Source: Acanthamoeba lenticulata (Eukaryota > Discosea > Longamoebia > Acanthamoebidae). Taken from it: a stretch of 11,411 bases of DNA. Every line of letters begins with the position of its first letter. Position 1 is the first letter of the stretch. The position numbers were made by a program, and so were the translations under genes. Of the stretch, positions 1-7,796 are shown one piece after another. The notes under the pieces were generated by a model that saw only the letters and a list, made by a program, of their open reading frames with translations, was not told where the DNA came from and searched no databases. The stretch is from the NCBI GenBank assembly GCA_002179805.1, contig NAVB01000930.1, positions 1-11,411 of the forward strand, in the 5' to 3' direction.

Positions 1-18
1 GGGGGGGGACACGCTTAG

Positions 19-752
19 GAAGAGGCCAGAAATGTCCGAACCGTGTCGGAGATCTACGCCGAGCTGCAGCAGCGAGAGGTTCCGCACACTCTTCCACACT
101 CTCGCATCCTGTGCGTGAACGATTTCGTCCTCACCCCCCTTCCCTTTGGTGGTTGACCTCTCCAGGACGAAGCGGACGAGCTGCGCCTGAAGGTGAATGT
201 GCTCCAACGGGAAGTCACACGATTGAAGCCCCACGCTCGGTAAAGCTCCTATGGGCCTCTCCGTTCGTCCTTATGCCCGCTCCCGCCAGCCTCCGCTCAT
301 ATACGCGCGCGTGTGGTGTTTCTCTGGTCTATCTCAGGGTGATCGCCACTTCAGAAACCAACATGCCGGTCCTACGGCACAGCTTGTTGCTCGAACGCAT
401 TTCGTATGTCATCTGTCCCTCCCCTACTGGCAGCTGATTTCCGCTCGTCACCACGCCCACTGATGTTGTGTCCCTTTTCTCTTTTCGCAGCGAGGAGGGA
501 CTAAGTGACAGTGATAGCCGATGCAGTGGCGAGTTCGCCCCAACCAACAAGGGGAAGGAAGAGGTGGGCGACTCGCGCGTGCTGAGCGAGGACGAGCCTG
601 TGCATGAAAGTCGGACTAGTACAGGATACGACAACGACGACGATGATGATGACGACGACGAAAACGAAGCAGAGGAACGCTACCAGGCGTGGAAACGAAT
701 GAAAGAGCAGCAACAGCAACACAACAATAACGCAACAACACAACCCGCCTAG
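19..752 (+). CDS. 3' end of a coiled-coil protein gene with acidic and Q/N-rich tail (partial)
   Basis: This is the C-terminal part of a gene that begins before the window. Exons read as 19-78, 166-239 and 491-752, with GT-AG introns of 87 and 251 nt; bases 1-18 are the end of a further intron (acceptor CTTAG at 14-18). Splice phases agree and the stop TAG is at 750-752. The first two exons give about 45 residues with leucine, valine and isoleucine at heptad spacing among charged residues (for example ELRLKVNVLQREV), a probable coiled coil. The last exon is low complexity: Ser/Asp/Glu-rich, a run of eight Asp from GAC/GAT codons, then four Gln and three Asn before the end. I do not recognise the family. 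A cytosolic or nuclear scaffold-type protein is plausible, but nothing here fixes the role. The exon structure is moderately secure; the function is unknown. Confidence 0.6.
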
Positions 753-1267
753 GCTGGCGAACTTCAAAAAAGAGTTCTTGTGAAGAAAAAACGTTTCTTG
801 TGCTCCATCGTGTCTTGATCGCTGCAGCCCGCCCCAATTACACCTCGTAGAAGAAACAGTTTTGCCTTCTTACTCATGAGGCGAACTTCGCCACAACATC
901 AGTTTGCACAATCGGGTGGCGAGTTGCAAGCTTAAAAAAGGAAAAAATGTTTTGTAATTAAACCAATGGACGCAACTGGTTTATTTTGGGAAAGGCAACG
1001 AACTTTTATCATAGAAAAGTACTAGCTACGTCGGCCGTAGTTGCGGTGGGCAGGCTTGGCGGAGGCTCGACAACGAACCTAAGAGCGAAGCATCAAAAAG
1101 AACGAAGCCCAGCCAAAGATCGAAAACGAAAAAGAAAACGATGGATGAAACATTAGGTCGATGATCGGCCTTTTTTCCTTGCCGCGCACAAGCGGACTTT
1201 ACGGGAGGAACCACGATGCTCCGATTGATGCATGCTGTGCACACAAGGCCTTAGCGTTCCTTGAGAG
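753..1267. other. Intergenic region between coiled-coil gene and intronless gene
   Basis: These 515 bases contain no convincing exon on either strand. The first part is AT-rich and probably holds the 3' untranslated region of the upstream gene; an ATTAAA-like polyadenylation hexamer lies near 955-961. An ACCAATGG element (CCAAT-like) lies near 961-969 and may belong to the promoter of the gene starting at 1268. I saw no tRNA, other RNA gene or repeat. Confidence 0.5.
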
Positions 1268-2332
1268 ATGGAAGGGTTCTCTGGTGAGGCAGACACTTCA
1301 CACGCAAGTCAGCAAACCCCCGCTTCACCCCATATTGAACTCTCTGATGAGGAGGACGACGATCCGTTGTGGTCTTTCTCTGCATCTTCTCCGTCCTCCT
1401 CCTCGTCTTCGAGACCTTCTTCTACCTCTTCAAGCGGAGCTCTACGGAAGCGTGCGGAAGAAGATCTGGCCGGGGTCGGCGAGGACGCTAGGCATGTCGC
1501 CGCGCTCGTGCTGGACGCCTTGCCGAAGAACGATTACTACGAGAAGCTGCGTCCGGTTCTCCTGGGCGTTTTGGCTCAGGGGCTGCGGGACAAGTACGGT
1601 GGCGACTTCGTGCGAGGGCTCCGCACATGGGTCGGCAACTTCCTTAGTCGTCCCGCCCCAGGGAAGAGGCGGTGCGGCAGCTCGAGGAAGCGAACGACGG
1701 AGCGGACGACCAGCGCCGAGCCGGCTGACCGCTTCCTGGCCCGCATGGCCGCGACGGGCATCATCGACCTGCGGCGGGCTCGCGCTAGCAGTCTCCTCGC
1801 TCACATCAGCCAGGGCGAAGGCGAAGGCCGTGTGGACGAAAACGAGGATGGTGGGAAGGACGAGGACAACGTGGACATCGGCTCGCTGGGCCACGACAGT
1901 CCGGCGATGGTCGACGTGCTCACGCGAGATTGGGCGCGCTATGAAGCTGCTTCGGCAGGCCGCCTGCTGGCGGCTTTACGACTTGGCCGCGACCTTCAGC
2001 ACATCTACGACGGATTCCTCGCCACGAGTAACAACCGCAAGCCCGCAGCGCAGCAGAAGCTGCAGGCCTTCCTCAAGCGGCATGGCGTTGACCTCGCTCC
2101 ACGCACCGTGCATCAGAAGCGGCAGCTGTGGTCCTGTTTAGGCGCCTATCCACTTCTGTGTTACCTGAACATCAAGGAACAGGAGCTTGCTCGTCAGTCC
2201 CACAACGTCGCCTACTACCTCGAGACCTATGAGCGACCATCGGATCTACCTGAAGACGAGCTCACCCCACCCGAGTTTTGGAGCCTTTCTTATGCCGAGT
2301 ACTGCAGCCGCTACCGACAGCCACAAAACTAA
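1268..2332 (+). CDS. Intronless hypothetical protein, 354 aa, Ser-rich N-terminus and possible helix-turn-helix-like C-terminal half
   Basis: This single open exon starts at an ATG that follows an in-frame TGA by one codon, so the start is firm. The stop is TAA at 2330-2332. Residues 25-32 are acidic, 38-56 are almost all serine, and 133-142 form a basic cluster (GKRRCGSSRKR) that could be a nuclear localisation signal. Residues 226-305 look helical. The pattern there, a helix ending LGRDLQHIYDGF, then KLQAFLKRHGVDLAPRTV, then a hydrophobic helix, loosely resembles the DUF3102/ParB-type helix-turn-helix layout; this is a weak inference. Codon use is G/C-ending like its neighbours, but it has no introns whereas the neighbours have five to thirteen. 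The 3' end sits only 91 bp before the next ATG, with no polyadenylation signal seen. Two phase-2 donor-like sites near its end could splice in frame into the next gene (see findings). Function unknown. Confidence 0.72.
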   Translation: MEGFSGEADTSHASQQTPASPHIELSDEEDDDPLWSFSASSPSSSSSSRPSSTSSSGALRKRAEEDLAGVGEDARHVAALVLDALPKNDYYEKLRPVLLGVLAQGLRDKYGGDFVRGLRTWVGNFLSRPAPGKRRCGSSRKRTTERTTSAEPADRFLARMAATGIIDLRRARASSLLAHISQGEGEGRVDENEDGGKDEDNVDIGSLGHDSPAMVDVLTRDWARYEAASAGRLLAALRLGRDLQHIYDGFLATSNNRKPAAQQKLQAFLKRHGVDLAPRTVHQKRQLWSCLGAYPLLCYLNIKEQELARQSHNVAYYLETYERPSDLPEDELTPPEFWSLSYAEYCSRYRQPQN

Positions 2333-2423
2333 AAGAAGAGCATTTCTCGACCTTCTCTCGTTTTTCCCAAATTCTTCTTTCTGTACTACTCTTTTTTGTA
2401 GAATCAATTGTCTGTTCATCTGG

Positions 2424-5342
2424 ATGGAGCGCGATAGAGGGTCGCAATCAGAGAGCGATTCACGGCGTCGCCGCTCGTCCACGAATGAAGAGTCGGACTA
2501 CATGGTCCGGGATGATAGAGCATACAAGAAGCAGCGGCTCGGTTCGCCGCAGGGCCACAAATCCGATGCCGTCGCTGAAGAGAAGTGGCCTCCTCACAAG
2601 ATTGTGAAGCTCAACGTGGGTGGGCAGAAGTACATGACCACAGTAGCCACACTGCGTCGCGTCAAGGTAAGTGAGCGCTAGTCAGGTTTCTTTAACAAGA
2701 TTCGATTCTGACAATTGCCATTCACAAGGGCTCCTTGTTGGAAGCCATGTTTGCCAGCGCGGCCGCTCCCATCCAGGATGATGGTTCCTTCTTCTACTAC
2801 TTCCATTGATTCATATCATCTCTGTGTTACGCTGCTCACCTCTGCCAACTCCACCAGAGGGAGCCTACTTCATCGACCGGGATGGCACCTTCTTCCCGCT
2901 CATCCTCAACCACTTGCGTGACGGCAGCATCGATTTGCCGACTGATCCGTACCGCTCCACTCCTCTTCCCCTCTCTATTTGTCACAACAACCTGTCTCAC
3001 GAGCGCTGGCTACGCTGAAGAACGGTGTTGCGCGCATTGCTCCGGGAGGCACTCTACTACCAACTTTTCAGCCTGGCCAACCAGATCCAGCACACCCTGG
3101 GCATGCCCCTGACCATCGCGCCCTCGGCCCCTGCGCCCCCGATGTTTGCGTATGTTGGCCCTTTCATTCATTCAAAACCTTCTGCCGGTCCGCTCACTTA
3201 GTGCGCGTGTATACACACACGCAGCGCTCAAACAAGGTCCGCCGCAGTCCCTGCGCCGCGCGAGAGGGCCGCCGCCACGGCCAAGACCACCGACCCAAAG
3301 GTCGACGCGCTGCGCGACCTTGCGCGCGAGCCCCCGCGCGAGCACGCGAGGGAATCGCCGCGTGACTACGCCTCCAGGGACTCTGTTCGTGAGTCCGCGC
3401 GTGAGCACTCGTTGTCGCGGGACCGTGACCATGCGAGAGAGCCCGCACGCGACGCCTACGCCAGGGAGCCGCCTCGCGAGTCCGCTACACGCGAGCATGT
3501 GAGGGAGCCCTCTCGTGACTCCACACGCGAGTCTACACGCGAACCCATGCGCGAGCCCGCCAGACCGGCCGTTCGCGAGCCGCTCCGGATAAAGGGTGCC
3601 AGGTACGGCGTCGCTGATGCGGTGAACAAGCTGGTCGGGCTGGCTGGTCTCACTGTTTGTGTGTGTGTGTGTGTATTTGGGTGGCTGCAGCCGCTTGGCT
3701 TCGCACAATGTGGCGGAAGACCGGTCGGTGAAGATCATCACCTGCATCGATTTTGACCCGGCCGGGGACCATTTTGCCGCATCCATGGTACACAATCTTA
3801 AAGTTTCACATTCCGGCTTTTATATCGTTACGACTGGAGTATTAACGATGATGATGAATGACGTGCAGCTCACCGACCGCATCTCCATTTACAACTACGT
3901 GGGATTCTTGAACGCCGGCGACAAGAATCCTATTGCAGTCCAAACGCTTCCGGTCAAGTCCAAGCTCACGTACTCCCCTCTTTGTGTTCCTTCTTTTTAA
4001 TCAATTTAATATTGATTCTTATTACTTTATTTTTATGTCTTATCAGGTCCATTAGCTGGAACAAGGGCCTGCGGCACCTGCTAGCACACAGCGATCACGA
4101 GGGCAATATTTGCCTGTGGAACACCGAGACCGGCCAGGTGCGCCTCTTTCTCTCTCTCTCTCTCTCTCTTTCCCTCTCAGTGTCGGCGAGCTGACCCCAC
4201 GCGGCACGCGGTATGTGTGGCGCGCCCTATAGCTTGTATCTACGTTCGAGGAGCACAAGAAGCGCGTGTGGAGCGTCTCGTTTGCGTCGGCTGCTCACCC
4301 CACCCAGTTTGCGTCGGCCTCGGATGACCGCACCGGTACCGCCTACCCGCCTACCTCGCTCTGTGTCGCTGTTTTTGTCTGCACCCTTTTATTTACCAAA
4401 TGTGGGGGCCGCGGTGCGCCCGTGCGACGCTTGCAGTCCAGTTGTGGACGCTGGATGACAAGAAGCCCATCGGGAGCATCAGCTCCAAGGCCGCCGTCTG
4501 TTGCGCGCGATATTCGCCAAACGACTCCGTCCTTGCCTTTAGTGCTGCTGGTGCGCCACCACCCTTCCCCGGGTTGACCCGGCGCTCCAACAAGCCGTAG
4601 CTTCAGTCGCTTCATCACTTCATGCGGCTGATCAATCCAAAAATGGTAGATCACTATGTTCACTGCTACGACGTGCGGAATCTCAAGAGCGCGTTCGCCG
4701 TCATGCGGGACCATCGAAAGGCCGTATGGGGCATCAGCTTCCTCAACCAGGACGAGCTTGTTTCCGCGTACGCCTCTCCCCCATCAAATTGCTGCAAGGA
4801 AATCATGTTGGGGGAGCGGGCATGTGGCTTACCGCTGCGTTGACAGGTCGGTCGACGGCACGATCAAGAGGTGGCACATGCAGAAGGAGCTGCCGAGCAT
4901 GTCCTATACCGGGTACGCTCATCACGCGATGGTCATTGTCGTTCTTGTCGATGGTGCTGATGGTGGATTATGTGCACCTCAACACGTGACCACACAGGCA
5001 CGTCAACGTGAAGAACTTCACGGGCCTCACCACGGACCAGACCGGGGAGCACATCATCTGCGGCAGCGAGGACAACCAGGTCTACCTGTGGCACGTCGAC
5101 ACGCCAACGCCGCTCACCTCCTACTCCTTTGGCGAGAACACCGGCTCCGTGCGTCTCCTTGTGCCGCTTGTTGTTTGTTGTTCTGTGACTGGCGCCATCT
5201 CCTCACACACAAGGGGGGGGGGGGTTGATGTTGAGCACAGACGGCCAAGTGGGTGAGCACAGTGTGCCCCAAGCCCGATTCCCACGTGTTTGTTGGCGGC
5301 AACAGTGGAGGCGACCTCCACATCTTCAAAGCCTCCTTCTGA
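2424..5342 (+). CDS. KCTD-type BTB / Arg-acidic repeat / COP1-type WD40 fusion protein, 612 aa
   Basis: Exons: 2424-2666, 2729-2783, 2858-2948, 3021-3149, 3225-3602, 3691-3787, 3869-3969, 4047-4137, 4233-4335, 4437-4550, 4650-4767, 4847-4912, 4998-5148, 5241-5342. The thirteen introns are 62-101 nt; the total of 1839 nt is in frame throughout. Residues 59-150 are a potassium-channel-tetramerisation BTB domain (KIVKLNVGGQKY, YFIDRDGTFFPLILNHLRDG, LLREALYYQL). Residues 203-293 carry about twenty RE/RD pairs. Residues 310-612 are a seven-bladed WD40 domain with COP1/SPA signatures (SISWNK, EEHKKRVWSVSF, CYDVRN, NFTGLTTD, CGSEDNQVYLWH). COP1 itself has RING, coiled coil and WD40; no RING is seen here. 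In known families, KCTD-type BTBs often bind Cullin-3 and COP1 propellers bind Val-Pro degrons, so a ubiquitin-ligase substrate adaptor is inferred. Human KCTD3/SHKBP1 also pair BTB with WD repeats, but to my knowledge not of COP1 type. The start is the first ATG outside the upstream gene. Confidence 0.85.
3309..3584 (+). repeat. Degenerate Arg-Glu/Arg-Asp codon repeat inside one exon
   Basis: Within exon 5 of the BTB-WD40 gene, short GC-rich units of the form CGCGAG or CGTGAC recur every 9-18 bases and encode about twenty RE or RD dipeptides in roughly 93 residues, separated by Ala, Pro, Ser and Thr. This is a mixed-charge low-complexity linker between the BTB and WD40 domains. The same bases create a long antisense open frame that is a by-product of the repeat. 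Confidence 0.8.
3659..3674 (+). repeat. GT dinucleotide repeat in intron 5 of BTB-WD40 gene
   Basis: A (GT)n run lies in the 88-nt intron 3603-3690. It offers many false GT donor sites; the donor at 3603 (AG|GTACGG) is preferred because it is the only one giving both a usable intron length and the correct phase into the WD40 domain. Confidence 0.75.
4149..4169 (+). repeat. CT dinucleotide tract in intron 8 of BTB-WD40 gene
   Basis: A nearly pure CT run sits early in the 95-nt intron 4138-4232. It is a simple pyrimidine repeat just after the donor site rather than at the acceptor. No function beyond possible help to splicing is suggested. Confidence 0.8.
5213..5224 (+). repeat. G12 homopolymer in last intron of BTB-WD40 gene
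   Basis: Twelve consecutive G residues lie in the intron 5149-5240, sixteen bases before the acceptor AG. Such a run is unusual next to an acceptor, where pyrimidines are expected, and its length is also prone to sequencing error. Confidence 0.85.
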
Positions 5343-5395
5343 GGCGGTTTGTGTTTCAATTTTAATTGAAATTATGGACATCATTCACATTTCGT
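5343..5395. terminator. Convergent 3' ends with AT-rich inverted repeat
   Basis: Only 53 bp separate the stop codons of the BTB-WD40 gene (+) and the sirtuin gene (-). The gap holds a perfect inverted repeat at 5354-5371 (TTTCAATT-TT-AATTGAAA), and reads ATTAAA on the minus strand at 5361-5366, a polyadenylation-signal variant. Placement suggests shared, overlapping 3' processing signals for the two convergent transcripts. This is inferred from position and base composition only. Confidence 0.5.
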
Positions 5396-6947
5396 TCATG
5401 AAGAGGGTTCATCCCCCACCGGGTAGTCGACATGGCACGCAAGCGCGAGGAGGAGCTCGCCGGTCTCGGCCTCACGGGGCCGGATGACGTATTGAAGCTG
5501 GCGCGGCGGCACGCCGTAGGACGGTCGGAACACGATCTCGACCGGCACTACCACCTCGTCCTGGTCGACCGCTTCCTGCGGGACGTCGAGGTCCCACACG
5601 CCGTCGCCCTCCTCCATCTCGCGCACCTCGCCCGAGGGCATCGTCACTCGCACCTCCTCGACGCAGGTGCACACCTCATTCTTGCGGCCGCCTCCAAGGC
5701 GGAGGGCCCACCCGCGCCCGTCGGCCGTCCGCCGGTGAGACACGCGATAACTCTGGCGGTACTCGTAGCTGAGGACAGGGTCGAGTCCCAGGCCCTCGAG
5801 CACGCCGCGCATGACCTCGTCGCACTTGGCGTTGATCTTGAGCGTGGCTCGCCGATCGGCCGATGTGTCCTGCAGGCACACGATGATGACCTTCTTGGCC
5901 GCCCACGGCAGGTCGCAGAAGGGCGTCACTGTAGTACAGTGTAGTAGTTGAGTGTGCCAAGGCAGTACTTCATTCCTTTAACAAAAAAATGAACATAAGA
6001 AAAAGATCGTGTACGCACCGCTCATGGAGGAGCCGAGAACGAGGGCCACGTCGGCCTTCTTGGACTCTTGGATTGCGATACGAAGTGGGCCTTCGGGCAC
6101 CATGGCCCCGAACCGCACGCCCTCCTTCTTAAGCCGTCCACCGCACTCCTCCTGCACGCATCGGCACATGAGATCATCAGGCTGGCCGTCTCAAGAGACG
6201 AAGGACGCCAGTCACGACGGGGCATGCATGCGTACGTGATCGCATATGCGGCCCAGCTGAGGCACTTGCGTGCTTCGGAGGAACTTGTCGCCGCACTTGA
6301 GGCACGTTTCGATGTAGCCGTTGCCAAAGATCTCCGCGACCTTGTCTGGCGGGGCGCCAGAGCGGATGTGCATGTTGTCGTGGTTGGACGAGACGACGAA
6401 CTTGACCACGCCCGCCTCGAGGAGGCGCGTGATGGCGACATGCGCGTAGGACGGCATCAGCAGGTCCGCTGCGCCCTGTGCGTCCGCGTCTGTGCGTCAG
6501 CAGCGCGTGAAGATCCAAGCCAAGCCAGGAGAGAAAGGGATGATCACCTTGCCCACGCCCATGCCCAGGACGGCACTCCGCCAGCCGAACTTGTCCATTC
6601 CGTTGTCGCCACGGAAGTCGGGAATGCCACAGGCCGTGCTGGTGTTGTGACGCCCAACCGCGGAGGTAGAGGGTAAAGTGGTTTAGCTCGGCAGCAAGAA
6701 GAAGTGCTCAAGAGGGGTGAGGAGTACCTCACACCGGCGCCGGTGTACACGACCAGGTTGCGTGCTGATCGCACCAGCTCTATCAGCTGTTTTATCTTCT
6801 GCGCCCTCTTCGTGGGTGGGTCCTCGTACTCGGTCTACGCCACCACGTTAAATGTCCTGTTAGCGTGGCCTCTTCGGACGCATCCAGCGCCCGTACCTTT
6901 TCATAAACTTCAGCAACTGGAGCAGGAGGAGGGGCGGGAGCGTTCAT
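5396..6947 (-). CDS. Sirtuin (SIR2)-family protein lacking the catalytic histidine, 384 aa
   Basis: Exons in transcript order: 6947-6897, 6834-6728, 6638-6548, 6475-6236, 6151-6019, 5928-5396; introns of 62, 89, 72, 84 and 90 nt; 1155 nt in frame. ATG at 6947-6945. Visible sirtuin motifs: YTGAGVSTACGIPDFRG (residues 47-63, NAD-binding loop), FVVSSNHDNMH (109-119, at the usual SQNxDGLH), a zinc ribbon C141-x2-C144 and C161-x4-C166, VRFG (175-178, usual HFGE region), LGSSMSVTPFCDLP (202-215) and a CLQ motif. The usual His of HGN is Phe133 (EIFGN), 19 residues after Asn114, the spacing at which yeast Hst2 has its His. Gln before Asn114 is Ser. NAD+-dependent deacylation is therefore doubtful; NAD or ADP-ribose binding could remain. 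Residues after about 260 form an unrecognised acidic, beta-rich extension. No clear targeting signal; the proline-rich start (MNAPAPPPAPV) precedes the fold. Confidence 0.85.
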
Positions 6948-7796
6948 CTTGTGGGTTGTGTTTCCAGAAGAGCACAAGTCGTAAGGTGTGCAGCTGGTGA
7001 AGCGGCTTGTTCACTTCACATCTTTAGCGGCTTGTCTGCAAGAATCGCCAAACGGAAATCTATTTACAAAATCTTTACATAATTGGCTTCTGGAATTCTA
7101 CAAATGCGTCGAAATGTTGCGGACAGCGCCACCTTGCTCGTGGAATTGCCACGACGCACGAGGCGAGGTGCCCAAGTCCGGGAACACATCGGCCGGGTCA
7201 GCCACTTGATGGTCCGCAGGGTGGCCCAGGCGAATCAAAAGAGGTGAAGAAGACGGTGGCGAACAAGAAGGCATTATTGCGGCACTATTCCCACCACGGC
7301 TCGAGGAGGAGGTGGCAGCAGGGTGCGCCCAAGCAACGGGGGGCCCCCTGGCGTTACGGGAGTCGGCCCACCAGGCCATTTCCACCAGGCGCAAGAGGCA
7401 TGTGCCCTCCTCGTCGCCCATCGAGTGCTCCCTCTCCATTCTCTCTTCGTCTCGGCTTGGGGAGGCAGAAGAAGGGCCTTTTGTTGTTGTCGGGCCGCTG
7501 CTTGTGCGGTTTCTGGTGTTGGTTGGCCGTTATGGTGAGGCGCCTTGTCTTATTCGCCGGAGACGGTGGCTCCGTTCCCGCTTTCTGGCGACATTTCCTT
7601 CGTCTTCTCCAGGCCTCTTTGGCGTGTCTGTGTGATGAGGGCAGATGGGCAACTTTCATCAAAAGCCTCAAGTACCAACTCATCATAATTCATGGCTGAG
7701 CAGAAATGAAGCATGCTTCGCAAACAGAAAAGAGAGATACAAATATATAACAAGACAAGGTGATGCAGAGAGAGACACAGCCATGAGGCATGCACG
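6948..7796. other. Unresolved region with open frames on both strands; possible small gene(s)
   Basis: This 849-bp stretch between the sirtuin start and the TPRA1-family stop has no model I can defend. On the minus strand, an ATG at 7693-7691 opens a 47-codon frame (MNYDELVLEAFDE...) about 50 nt after a TATATA-containing AT-rich patch (7741-7751). A second minus frame near 7439-7360 has G/C-ending codons and reads MEREHSMGDEEGTCLLRL. AT-rich sequence at 7058-7085 could be its 3' end. On the plus strand, an ATG at 7104 opens 46 codons ending in a good donor (AG|GTGAAG at 7244), with a possible 78-nt intron to 7321 and a stop at 7538. I could not join exons convincingly on either strand. The segment must also hold the sirtuin promoter and the TPRA1-family 3' UTR. 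Confidence 0.35.

Noticed and set aside
1161..2141. 326-codon plus-strand frame overlapping the intronless gene
   Set aside because: Its product is Arg/Trp/Ser-rich as expected of an out-of-frame shadow, while the frame starting at 1268 has G/C-ending codons, an upstream stop and a natural ATG.
3172..3795. 207-codon antisense open frame across the RE/RD repeat
   Set aside because: It is the mirror of the GC-rich Arg-acidic codon repeat, crosses introns of the plus-strand gene and shows no domain; the plus strand explains the sequence fully.
5432..5944. 170-codon plus-strand frame opposite the last sirtuin exon
   Set aside because: It is antisense to an exon with clear sirtuin motifs and has none of its own.
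6182..6235. Alternative 54-nt intron in the sirtuin gene (acceptor at 6183-6182)
   Set aside because: It keeps the frame but adds ten residues inside the zinc ribbon. The acceptor at 6153-6152 gives an 84-nt intron and a standard C-x4-C pair.
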